The translations under genes and the position numbers were made by a program. Below the pieces are notes generated by a model. The model searched no databases, was not told where the DNA came from, and saw nothing but the letters and a program-made list of their open reading frames with translations. 7,757 bases of DNA from an uncultured Lachnospiraceae bacterium (GTDB lineage Bacteria; Bacillota; Clostridia; Lachnospirales; Lachnospiraceae), in the NCBI GenBank assembly GCA_910584785.1, contig CAJUDX010000099.1:1-7757 (forward strand). The letters run 5' to 3'. This document shows positions 1 through 5,441 of this stretch, in pieces (position 1 is the first letter of the stretch; every line of letters begins with the position of its first letter).

Positions 1-65
1 GTGGAGAGCGGACGGCAAAATATAATCAGCTTCTGCGGATTGAAGAGAAGATAGAGAATGCATAA
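1..65 (+). CDS. C-terminal end of an upstream rightward gene (partial, unidentified)
   Basis: Codons read from position 3 give ...ERTAKYNQLLRIEEKIENA and stop at TAA 63-65. The fragment is charged and looks helical, like a protein tail; the other two frames either stop early or look unlike protein. It is too short to assign a family. A terminator-like hairpin about 100 bases downstream supports a rightward gene ending here. After the TAA the same frame stays open for 45 more codons (66-200) through the 24-bp repeat array, so this stop may have shortened a longer ancestral protein, or the opening may be chance. Confidence 0.5.
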   Translation, partial: GERTAKYNQLLRIEEKIENA

Positions 66-86
66 GAGAATGGATATGGTATAGAT

Positions 87-158
87 GCAGATATAGAAAA
101 TATAGATAAAACAGATATAAAAAATATTAATAAAGCAGATATAGAAAATATAGATAAA
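87..158. repeat. 24-bp tandem repeat, three copies
   Basis: Three adjacent 24-bp units lie at 87-110, 111-134 and 135-158. Units 1 and 3 are identical; unit 2 differs at four positions. The unit is very AT-rich, and only one frame of it lacks stops. That frame is the one used by the gene ending at 65 and would encode ADIENIDK, TDIKNINK, ADIENIDK. The array lies between that gene and the hairpin at 166-201. There are no spacers, so it is not CRISPR. Confidence 0.9.
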
Positions 159-165
159 TGTAGGA

Positions 166-201
166 AAAAGGAGCCGCTATTTTGTATGAGCCGCTCCTTT
201 T
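166..201. terminator. Bidirectional Rho-independent terminator between convergent genes
   Basis: AAAAGGAGC at 166-174 pairs with GCTCCTTTT at 193-201 over 9 bp. After one C/C mismatch (175/192) three more pairs (176-178 with 189-191) close a 10-nt loop. Read leftward, the stem runs into five T residues (positions 169-165), a good terminator for the MFS gene. Read rightward, the T run is four residues, adequate for the gene ending at 65. Its place between two convergent genes fits a shared terminator. Confidence 0.75.
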
Positions 202-214
202 AACATTATCTGAG

Positions 215-280
215 ATGATTTATCTTTTTGTCGGTCTTTATTTGTTTTTCTGTCAGTCTTTATTTATTTTTCTGTTTATC
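215..280 (-). repeat. 22-bp tandem repeat spanning the 3' end of the MFS gene
   Basis: On the minus strand three 22-bp units follow each other at 280-259, 258-237 and 236-215. The first two match at 18 of 22 positions and the second and third at 16 of 22. The first unit encodes the last residues of the transporter (DKQKNK) and the stop codon; the other two are downstream. The period is not a multiple of three, so the array cannot continue the protein in register. Confidence 0.75.
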
Positions 281-1546
281 CTTTTTAATTGTGCTTATAA
301 TATATGTACTTAATACAAATCCGCCTGCTGCAAATACCGCCATCATAAGATAGACGATGCGATAGCCAAATAGCCCTTCAAATTTATCCAGGATGCCGCC
401 GTATACCGCATACATAAAGGAGCCTGGAAGATAGCCGATAAAGGAGCCCATTGCCATGGCGGAACCGGTGATTTCACGGGGAACATGGACTTCATCCATC
501 GGTGCAAAGAAGATGGCACGCATACTGTAAACGCAGGCGCTGATGGTCAGTGTGATAAACATTCCAAGGAAGATTCCCATGCTTTTATGCGGAAGCATGG
601 CAAATACAGCAACAATTACGCCCACAATAACAAAGGCAATGCGCAGATATTTGGTTGCGGAGTGGAGAATATTATCGGTGATAAAGCCTCCGACCGGGCC
701 GCCAAGCATTTTTAATCCATACTGGTTGATAATTCCATAAACCCCGACCAGTGCCGCCGGAAGCGCATAGGCTTCTTCGAGGAAGGGGATAAAGTAGGTT
801 AAACCACAGTAAACGCTGTATACAAAGAAGATATTAAAGGATACAAGCCAGATATTTTTGTTTTTTAACGTCCGCATAATGCCCGATGTGTTTTTTTCTT
901 TTGCACCGGAAGCGTTTTCCTGAGTCTGTACCGGTGTTGGTGCAGGTGCATCATCGGGTTCAAGCATGAAGTACATAATAATTCCAATTACGCCGGGAAC
1001 AATGGAGTAAAATAAGATCGCCATTTTTAGTCCGGCTGCCGTACTTCCCATCGCGGAGAAGATACCCAGGGCACCAAAGGCGATAATGGTATCCATTAAG
1101 CCTCTTCCTGCCTCCATAATACCGAACATTCGGCCCTGTTCATCTTCTGTACCCAGAAGCCGGACGGTTTTTAACATCGTCGGCCAGTAGAGCATATCAG
1201 CACAAATGGCGAGCAGACAGTAAATCAAAAGAAATACCGGGTAAGAGGGAAAGGTTGAAAGCCAGATTCCGCATAAACAAATGCTAATTAGGGAAAAGGG
1301 AATCATTATCTTTTTGGATACCTTGTCCGTGATACCGATAGCAGTCAGGAAGCTGAAGGTGGAAATCAATCCGGCTATACTCATCGCTGTTCCAATCTGT
1401 GTATGGGACAGACCCATAAATTCCTGCATGGGTACGTAAAAAGCATCTTTTAAGAATCCAAGTTTATAGATGGTGCCGGCACCCAGCATCAGGATTCCAA
1501 AAGAAATCCATTTTTTGTCGATTCTTCCTTTGGTTGGTTGGGACAT
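260..1546 (-). CDS. MFS transporter, YihN/YqcE-like
   Basis: This is a 428-residue inner-membrane carrier of the major facilitator superfamily, full length for the family. Hydrophobic segments form two six-helix halves (about residues 13-195 and 231-420), joined by a soluble, Pro/Ala- and Lys-rich loop at about 196-230. The motif EQGRMFGIMEAGRGL at 136-150 and the stretch from SMRAIFFAPM (341) through ITGSAMAMGSFIGYLPGSF (359-377) to GGILD resemble the YihN/YqcE branch, whose substrates are largely unproven. The ATG at 1546 is preceded by GAGGT (1559-1555), and a strong promoter lies further upstream. It is transcribed away from the deoR-type gene and shares its operator region, so it probably imports the compound the cluster handles, or exports a product. 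The last codons lie in a 22-bp tandem repeat. Substrate unknown; MFS assignment is secure. Confidence 0.93.
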   Translation of the reverse strand: MSQPTKGRIDKKWISFGILMLGAGTIYKLGFLKDAFYVPMQEFMGLSHTQIGTAMSIAGLISTFSFLTAIGITDKVSKKIMIPFSLISICLCGIWLSTFPSYPVFLLIYCLLAICADMLYWPTMLKTVRLLGTEDEQGRMFGIMEAGRGLMDTIIAFGALGIFSAMGSTAAGLKMAILFYSIVPGVIGIIMYFMLEPDDAPAPTPVQTQENASGAKEKNTSGIMRTLKNKNIWLVSFNIFFVYSVYCGLTYFIPFLEEAYALPAALVGVYGIINQYGLKMLGGPVGGFITDNILHSATKYLRIAFVIVGVIVAVFAMLPHKSMGIFLGMFITLTISACVYSMRAIFFAPMDEVHVPREITGSAMAMGSFIGYLPGSFMYAVYGGILDKFEGLFGYRIVYLMMAVFAAGGFVLSTYIISTIKKDKQKNK

Positions 1547-1580
1547 AATGAATTACCTCGCTCTTTTTTATTTTCGTGGG

Positions 1581-1594
1581 AAATGGATTTGACA
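1581..1594 (+). promoter_or_regulatory. Putative operator, 14-bp direct repeat copy 1
   Basis: AAATGGATTTGACA occurs here and again, identically and in the same orientation, at 1783-1796. This copy starts at about the expected transcription start of the leftward MFS promoter (-10 ends at 1601), where a bound repressor would block initiation. A perfect 14-bp repeat in about 270 bases is very unlikely by chance. That DeoR binds it is inference. Confidence 0.5.
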
Positions 1595-1600
1595 GTTCTT

Positions 1601-1629
1601 AGTATAGTTGCATTTTTGTGTAATGTCAA
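1601..1629 (-). promoter_or_regulatory. Sigma-A promoter of the MFS gene
   Basis: On the minus strand TTGACA (1629-1624), a 17-nt spacer and TATACT (1606-1601) form a near-consensus vegetative promoter. The predicted start is near 1594, giving a leader of about 48 nt before the ATG at 1546. The spacer coincides exactly with a copy of the 17-bp GTTGC motif, which suggests direct repression. Confidence 0.8.
1607..1623 (+). promoter_or_regulatory. Putative operator, 17-bp motif copy 1
   Basis: GTTGCATTTTTGTGTAA fills the spacer between the -35 and -10 boxes of the leftward promoter. Related copies lie at 1710-1726 (13 of 17 identical) and 1743-1758 (14 matches with one gap), all in the same orientation. 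Position and recurrence suggest a repressor site, most simply for the adjacent DeoR-family protein. A weaker relative (10 of 17) starts at 1647. Confidence 0.55.
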
Positions 1630-1709
1630 GCGAAAACGTGTAAAAAGTTGCAAAAACTTGTTATTTTAAGTAATTGAAAAATGCATTAGATAAGAAATAA
1701 CCGGGATGG

Positions 1710-1726
1710 GTTGCGGATTTGTGTGA
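1710..1726 (+). promoter_or_regulatory. Putative operator, 17-bp motif copy 2
   Basis: GTTGCGGATTTGTGTGA shares GTTGC, TTTGTGT and the final A with copy 1. It lies between the two promoters, 33 bp before copy 3, close to three helical turns, so proteins bound at both could sit on the same face of the DNA. Confidence 0.5.
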
Positions 1727-1742
1727 TTTTTAATAAAAACCT

Positions 1743-1758
1743 GTTGCAATTTGTGCAA
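1743..1758 (+). promoter_or_regulatory. Putative operator, 17-bp motif copy 3
   Basis: GTTGCAATTTGTGCAA overlaps the -35 box and upstream spacer of the rightward promoter. It is one base shorter than the other copies and contains a perfect inverted repeat, TTGCA-N5-TGCAA (1744-1758), so it may be the strongest site. Binding here would block RNA polymerase and give autoregulation of the repressor gene. Confidence 0.55.
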
Positions 1759-1772
1759 AAGTGTGCTATTAT
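1744..1772 (+). promoter_or_regulatory. Sigma-A promoter of the deoR-led operon
   Basis: TTGCAA (1744-1749), a 17-nt spacer and TATTAT (1767-1772) precede the regulator gene. The predicted start is near 1779, giving a leader of about 40 nt. No other clear promoter is visible before the downstream genes up to 7619, so it probably drives the whole rightward cluster. Confidence 0.75.
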
Positions 1773-1782
1773 CAAAACTGAA

Positions 1783-1796
1783 AAATGGATTTGACA
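1783..1796 (+). promoter_or_regulatory. Putative operator, 14-bp direct repeat copy 2
   Basis: This is the second identical copy of the repeat at 1581-1594. It lies just after the expected start of the rightward transcript (about +5 to +18) and ends 6 bases before the ribosome binding site at 1803-1808. The two copies thus mark the start regions of both divergent transcripts. Confidence 0.5.
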
Positions 1797-1818
1797 AGTA
1801 ATAAGGAGAATAAAATAA

Positions 1819-2610
1819 ATGTTGACAGAGCAAAGATATGAGGAAATTTATCATTTACTGGAGAGGGAAGGAAGTGTACGGACGATCACACTCTGCAATG
1901 CCCTGCAGACATCCAGGGAAACGATAAGAAGGGATCTGGAAGCGATGGAAGCCAAAGGAATGCTCAGGCGCATCCGGGGCGGAGCCATGAAGCTGGATAT
2001 GTCCCAGAATAAAAATGTAACCTACACTTCCTTCAGCAAGAGGCGGGATGAGAATCTTAGCCATAAAGAAGATATTGCCTTAGAAGTGCTGAACTATATC
2101 AGCGAAGGACAGGCGATTGCTTTGGATTCGGGGACGACTTCCCTTTTTCTTGCCCGGGCGCTGAAAACCAGATTTCATTCGCTGACTGTGGTTACGAATT
2201 CCTTTGCCGTGGCGCAGGAGCTTGCAGGTGCAGAAGGAATCACTCTGGTTTTAACCGGAGGGGTTTACCGGGCGGATGAAGAAGCGTTTGTATCAGACAT
2301 GGCAGCACTTATTTTTTCTAAAATTAATGTAGATATATTTTTCCTTACCACCTGCGGGATTTCGGTGGAGCGGGGGATTACGTATCAGCGGATGGATGAG
2401 ATTTCCGTACAAAATAAGATGATGGAAGCGTCGGATCGCACGATTGTTGTTGCCGACAGTTCTAAAATTGGGAATAATTCCCTGGTAAAAATGTGCGGGA
2501 TTGAGGAAGTGTCCATGCTGATTACGGATTCCGGTGTTTCTGCCGGGCAGGTTAAGGCATTTGAACAGGCAGGGGTGAGGGTTGCAATTGCCAAAGAAAG
2601 GAATGGATAA
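1819..2610 (+). CDS. DeoR/GlpR-family transcriptional repressor
   Basis: This 263-residue protein has normal DeoR-family length and order. The N-terminal winged helix-turn-helix covers about residues 1-57, with recognition helix TSRETIRRDLEAM (31-43) followed by the wing LRRIRGGA (49-56). The C-terminal DeoRC sensor domain (about 75-235) shows DSGTT (103-107), TNSFAVAQEL (126-135), LTGGVYR (145-151) and ADSSKIG with Lys216, the usual pattern for binding a phosphorylated sugar or similar effector. AAGGAG (1803-1808) lies 10 nt before the ATG. The gene leads the rightward operon and faces the MFS gene across a region rich in repeated motifs, so it most likely represses both units and itself. 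Being DeoR-type, it may sense a phosphorylated intermediate, which would fit the phosphatase and phosphodiesterase encoded with it. The effector is unknown. Confidence 0.93.
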   Translation: MLTEQRYEEIYHLLEREGSVRTITLCNALQTSRETIRRDLEAMEAKGMLRRIRGGAMKLDMSQNKNVTYTSFSKRRDENLSHKEDIALEVLNYISEGQAIALDSGTTSLFLARALKTRFHSLTVVTNSFAVAQELAGAEGITLVLTGGVYRADEEAFVSDMAALIFSKINVDIFFLTTCGISVERGITYQRMDEISVQNKMMEASDRTIVVADSSKIGNNSLVKMCGIEEVSMLITDSGVSAGQVKAFEQAGVRVAIAKERNG

Positions 2611-2614
2611 AACG

Positions 2615-3937
2615 ATGACAACACCAAAAAATCAGGAGTTTAGACGCCCAAGCGTATTGCTTATTTCTGTAGATGCATTAAAACCGGAGTTTGTTTTTGA
2701 ACAGGAACGCTTAAAAGTAAAGCTTCCGAATATTACCCGCTATTTTGTAGAAAACGGCCTTACCGCAAGAGAAGGAAGCAAAAGTGTATTTCCTACCTTT
2801 ACCTATCCCTGCCATCAGAGCATGATTACCGGGACAAATCCTGCAGTGCATGGAATTGTCAATAACGGGATATTTGACCCGACCGGTGAGCATAAGGGTG
2901 CCTGGCACTGGTTTGCCAATGACAAGGTAAAAACTATGTGGGAGGCGGCAAAAGAGGGCGGTTACTGTTCGGCGAGCGTGGCCTTTCCCACCTCGGTGGC
3001 GGCAAAGGGCGATTATATTGCACCGGAGTTTTGGTGGGACGGTTCAGCGATTGACAGCCGCTTTATCGATGCCGTAGCCAAGCCGCAGGGCATGATTCTT
3101 GCGATGGAAAAGGAAATCGGCACCTATGCCGGCGGTCTGGATCTTTCCGATGCAGGAGATGCACAGCGGGGAAAGGCGGCGATGTGGGTGTTAAGGAATA
3201 AGCTTCTGCCGCAGATAGAAGAAAAACCGTTTTTTATGTCTGCCTATTTTGCAAGTTTTGATGAAAGCGCCCATCAACACGGTGTTTACAGCCGGGAAGC
3301 GGCAGAGAGCCTGGAAAAAATCGATGTTATGCTGGGTGATCTGATCCGGGAAGCCGAAAAGATTACCGGCGGAGATCTGGTGGTCTGCGTGGTATCGGAT
3401 CATGGAACCCTGGATAATACCCATAATATTTCCCCGAATATTCTCTTAAAAGAGGCCGGTTTAATTAAAACCGATGAACAGGGAAATGTGATAAGCTGGA
3501 GGGCATTTTGCCAGAGAGCCGGAGGAACAGCGGAAATCCGTCTGGCTGACCCGAAGGATGAAGAAGCAGCTGCGTTGGTTAAGGAAGTGGTTGATCGCCT
3601 GGCTGCCGATCCCGAAAGCGGGATTTTAGAGGTTGTGGATCATGAGGGAGCAAAGAAAAGGGGCGGTTTCCCGGAAGCTGCTTACGTGCTGGTATCCGAA
3701 AAAGGCTATGAAATCCGTGACGATGTGGACGGGGAATACTGCCGCACACGGCTGACCCAGAAGGCACAGCACGGTTATAGTGAAGAATTTCCAGAGATGA
3801 GAGCTTCCTTTATGCTGACCGGAAAAGGGATTGGTCGGGGAAATATTGAACATGCCCGCTTAATTGATGTAGCCCCGACACTTGCCAAAATTATGGGTGT
3901 GGAATTGCCGGATGCAGAGGGAAAATCGGTACTGTGA
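2615..3937 (+). CDS. NPP-type alkaline-phosphatase-superfamily phosphodiesterase
   Basis: This 440-residue enzyme should hydrolyse a phosphodiester or pyrophosphate bond with two bound metal ions, probably zinc. Every expected ligand is visible: Asp20 (ISVDALKP), the nucleophile Thr63 in FPTFTYPCH, Asp216 and His220 (FDESAH), Asp262 and His263 (SDHG), and His386 (QHGYSEEFPEM). Asn84, in HGIVNN, fits the family's oxyanion-stabilising Asn. There is no signal peptide, so it should act in the cytosol, unlike many secreted or membrane-anchored relatives; its substrate must be imported or made inside. I chose the ATG at 2615, 4 nt after the deoR stop, with AAGGA at 2598-2602. In-frame TTG 2582 and ATG 2603 are possible, but the first overlaps deoR and the second sits on the binding site. 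Substrate unknown: nucleotides, glycerophosphodiesters and phosphonates are all possible for this superfamily. Confidence 0.88.
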   Translation: MTTPKNQEFRRPSVLLISVDALKPEFVFEQERLKVKLPNITRYFVENGLTAREGSKSVFPTFTYPCHQSMITGTNPAVHGIVNNGIFDPTGEHKGAWHWFANDKVKTMWEAAKEGGYCSASVAFPTSVAAKGDYIAPEFWWDGSAIDSRFIDAVAKPQGMILAMEKEIGTYAGGLDLSDAGDAQRGKAAMWVLRNKLLPQIEEKPFFMSAYFASFDESAHQHGVYSREAAESLEKIDVMLGDLIREAEKITGGDLVVCVVSDHGTLDNTHNISPNILLKEAGLIKTDEQGNVISWRAFCQRAGGTAEIRLADPKDEEAAALVKEVVDRLAADPESGILEVVDHEGAKKRGGFPEAAYVLVSEKGYEIRDDVDGEYCRTRLTQKAQHGYSEEFPEMRASFMLTGKGIGRGNIEHARLIDVAPTLAKIMGVELPDAEGKSVL

Positions 3938-3940
3938 ATG

Positions 3941-4030
3941 CAGGCAAACCGTAGAAAATAGCAGTATTGATAGATAAACCGCAGGAAATAGCGGCGTTGA
4001 CAGGTAAACCGCAGGAACTGACGGTGTTTA
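3941..4030 (+). repeat. 30-bp tandem repeat, three copies, inside the operon
   Basis: Three exact-length 30-bp units (3941-3970, 3971-4000, 4001-4030) fill most of the 108-base gap between the phosphodiesterase and permease genes. Units match at 22/30 (1 and 2), 23/30 (2 and 3) and 21/30 (1 and 3), and all share AAACCG. All eight differences between units 1 and 2 are transitions. Unit 2 can form CCGC/GCGG and unit 3 TAAA-CCG/CGG-TG-TTTA, so the transcript may carry a row of small hairpins. No open frame crosses the array. It ends 15 bases before the permease start and just before its GAGG site. Confidence 0.85.
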
Positions 4031-4045
4031 AGTGAGGCTTAACTC

Positions 4046-5398
4046 ATGGAAAAAATAGAATATTTGTGTAAAAGTCTGGCGGACTTCCTCTGGGGCGACT
4101 GGCTTTTGGCTGCCCTTCTGGGGCTTGGGGTACTTTATACGGTGATTACCGGAGGTGTGCAGTTTCGATGTGTGCATCTTTTGCGGAAGGGTTTCTTTTC
4201 TTTGGACAAAAAGCAGGCTCAGGTCAGGGATGAGAAGAAATGCTCTTCTTATCAGGCGCTCTGTGCAGCGGTGGCAAGCTGTGTGGGCAGCGGGAATATC
4301 GTAGGGGTATCAACTGCGATTTTATCCGGAGGCCCGGGTGCACTGTTTTGGATGTGGGCGGCGGCATTTTTGGGGATGGCGACGAAATTCGGTGAGATTG
4401 TGATGGGCGTGAAATACCATGGTCATGACGAGAAAGGGAATATTGCCGGAGGGCCGATGTATTATATTGAACATGGGATGCATTGGAAATGGGCTGGGGT
4501 ATTTGTAGCAGTTCTTTTATTTATTCAAAACTCCGGCGCAACCCTAATTCAGTCCAATACGATTTCCAATGTGGTCAATGAAGCCTTCCGTCTGCCGTTT
4601 CTTCTGACCGGGCTGCTGTTTGCCGTGGTGATGAGTCTGGTGATTCGGGGCGGATTTAAGCGCCTGATTCATGTGGCGCAGAATATTGTTCCGGTGATGG
4701 CAGGAATTTATGTCATCGGCGGTTTGGTTGTACTGCTTCTGCATGTGGGGCAGATTCCGGCGATGCTGGTTTCCGTTGTCAAGGAAGCCTTTTCTCTGAA
4801 AGCAGGAACAGGTGCCCTTGCCGGGATTACGATAAGAGAAGCCATGCGTTTTGGTGTGGCAAGGGGATTATATTCCAATGAAGCCGGTGAAGGTTCGGCG
4901 GCTGTTCTTCATGCTTCCGCTGAGGTGGATCACCCGGTACGCCAGGGAATGTACGGTGTGATTGAAGTTTTTATTGATACTATGTTAATCAGCAGCACGA
5001 CCGGGTTTACGGTGCTGATTACCGGGGCAAATGGATTTCATGAAAATGCTTCAACCCTGGCTGCTGTGGCTTTTCAAACGGTGTTTCCGGGGATGCAGTA
5101 TGTGATCTATATCAGCCTGATTTTATTTGCCAGTACCTCGCTGATGAGCCAGTGGTATTTTGGTCATGTCAGCCTGACTTACTTAAAAAAGCCGGGGCTG
5201 GCGGCTGCCTACCGCTATCTGTTTCCTGTGCTGATTATCCTGGGAAGTTTGGGAAGCATTGATATGGTCTGGTATATTCAGGACTGTGCGCTGGGGCTTT
5301 TGATTTTGCCCAATATTGCCGCACTGATTGGCCTGGCACCGCAGGTGAGAAAGCTTGTAAAAGAATTTATGGACCCGAAGAACGGGTATTTGACCTGA
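4046..5398 (+). CDS. Alanine/glycine:cation symporter (AGCS) family permease
   Basis: This 450-residue membrane protein is a full-length AGCS-type amino-acid carrier, driven by sodium or proton gradients. Family signatures appear in order: GDWLLAALLGLGVLYT (17-32) with VQFR (38-41); ALCAAVASCVGSGNIVGVS (71-89); GGPGALFWMWAAAFLGMATKF (95-115); NEAGEGSAAVLHASAEVDHP (278-297); QGMYGVIEVFIDT (300-312); and the C-terminal VWYIQDCALGLLILPNIAAL (408-427). About ten or eleven hydrophobic segments are visible. Characterised members carry alanine or glycine, and some accept D-alanine, so with dsdA immediately downstream D-serine is a plausible substrate here. GAGG (4034-4037) lies 8 nt before the ATG. 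The gene follows the 30-bp repeat array and precedes dsdA by 43 nt, in one probable operon. Family call is firm; the substrate is inferred from context. Confidence 0.94.
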   Translation: MEKIEYLCKSLADFLWGDWLLAALLGLGVLYTVITGGVQFRCVHLLRKGFFSLDKKQAQVRDEKKCSSYQALCAAVASCVGSGNIVGVSTAILSGGPGALFWMWAAAFLGMATKFGEIVMGVKYHGHDEKGNIAGGPMYYIEHGMHWKWAGVFVAVLLFIQNSGATLIQSNTISNVVNEAFRLPFLLTGLLFAVVMSLVIRGGFKRLIHVAQNIVPVMAGIYVIGGLVVLLLHVGQIPAMLVSVVKEAFSLKAGTGALAGITIREAMRFGVARGLYSNEAGEGSAAVLHASAEVDHPVRQGMYGVIEVFIDTMLISSTTGFTVLITGANGFHENASTLAAVAFQTVFPGMQYVIYISLILFASTSLMSQWYFGHVSLTYLKKPGLAAAYRYLFPVLIILGSLGSIDMVWYIQDCALGLLILPNIAALIGLAPQVRKLVKEFMDPKNGYLT

Positions 5399-5441
5399 TG
5401 AAGGAAGTTAAGAAGATAAAAAGAAAAAGGAGAAAACACCC

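Noticed and set aside
485..740. Small plus-strand open frames inside the MFS gene
   Set aside because: They are antisense to a clear membrane protein gene and show no ribosome binding site or recognisable protein features.
1589..1594. TTGACA in each 14-bp repeat as a rightward -35 box
   Set aside because: Neither copy has a -10-like hexamer 16-18 nt downstream, and the second would start transcription at or past the deoR start codon.
1625..1638. Catabolite-repression (cre-like) site overlapping the MFS -35 box
   Set aside because: AAGCGAAAACG resembles the core of a cre site, but the leading TG and final position do not fit the consensus, so the match is too weak to call.
1645..1659. Inverted repeat AAGTT-N5-AACTT between the promoters
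   Set aside because: Short, AT-rich arms are expected by chance in this DNA. It overlaps the weakest GTTGC relative and has no second copy.
2582..2614. TTG at 2582 or ATG at 2603 as start of the phosphodiesterase
   Set aside because: TTG 2582 lies inside deoR without a good upstream site and adds an uninformative MQLPKKG leader. ATG 2603 falls directly on the AAAGAAAGG site. ATG 2615 has AAGGA at workable spacing.
3941..4030. CRISPR-like array
   Set aside because: The units are contiguous with no unique spacers, vary between copies, and no cas gene is present.
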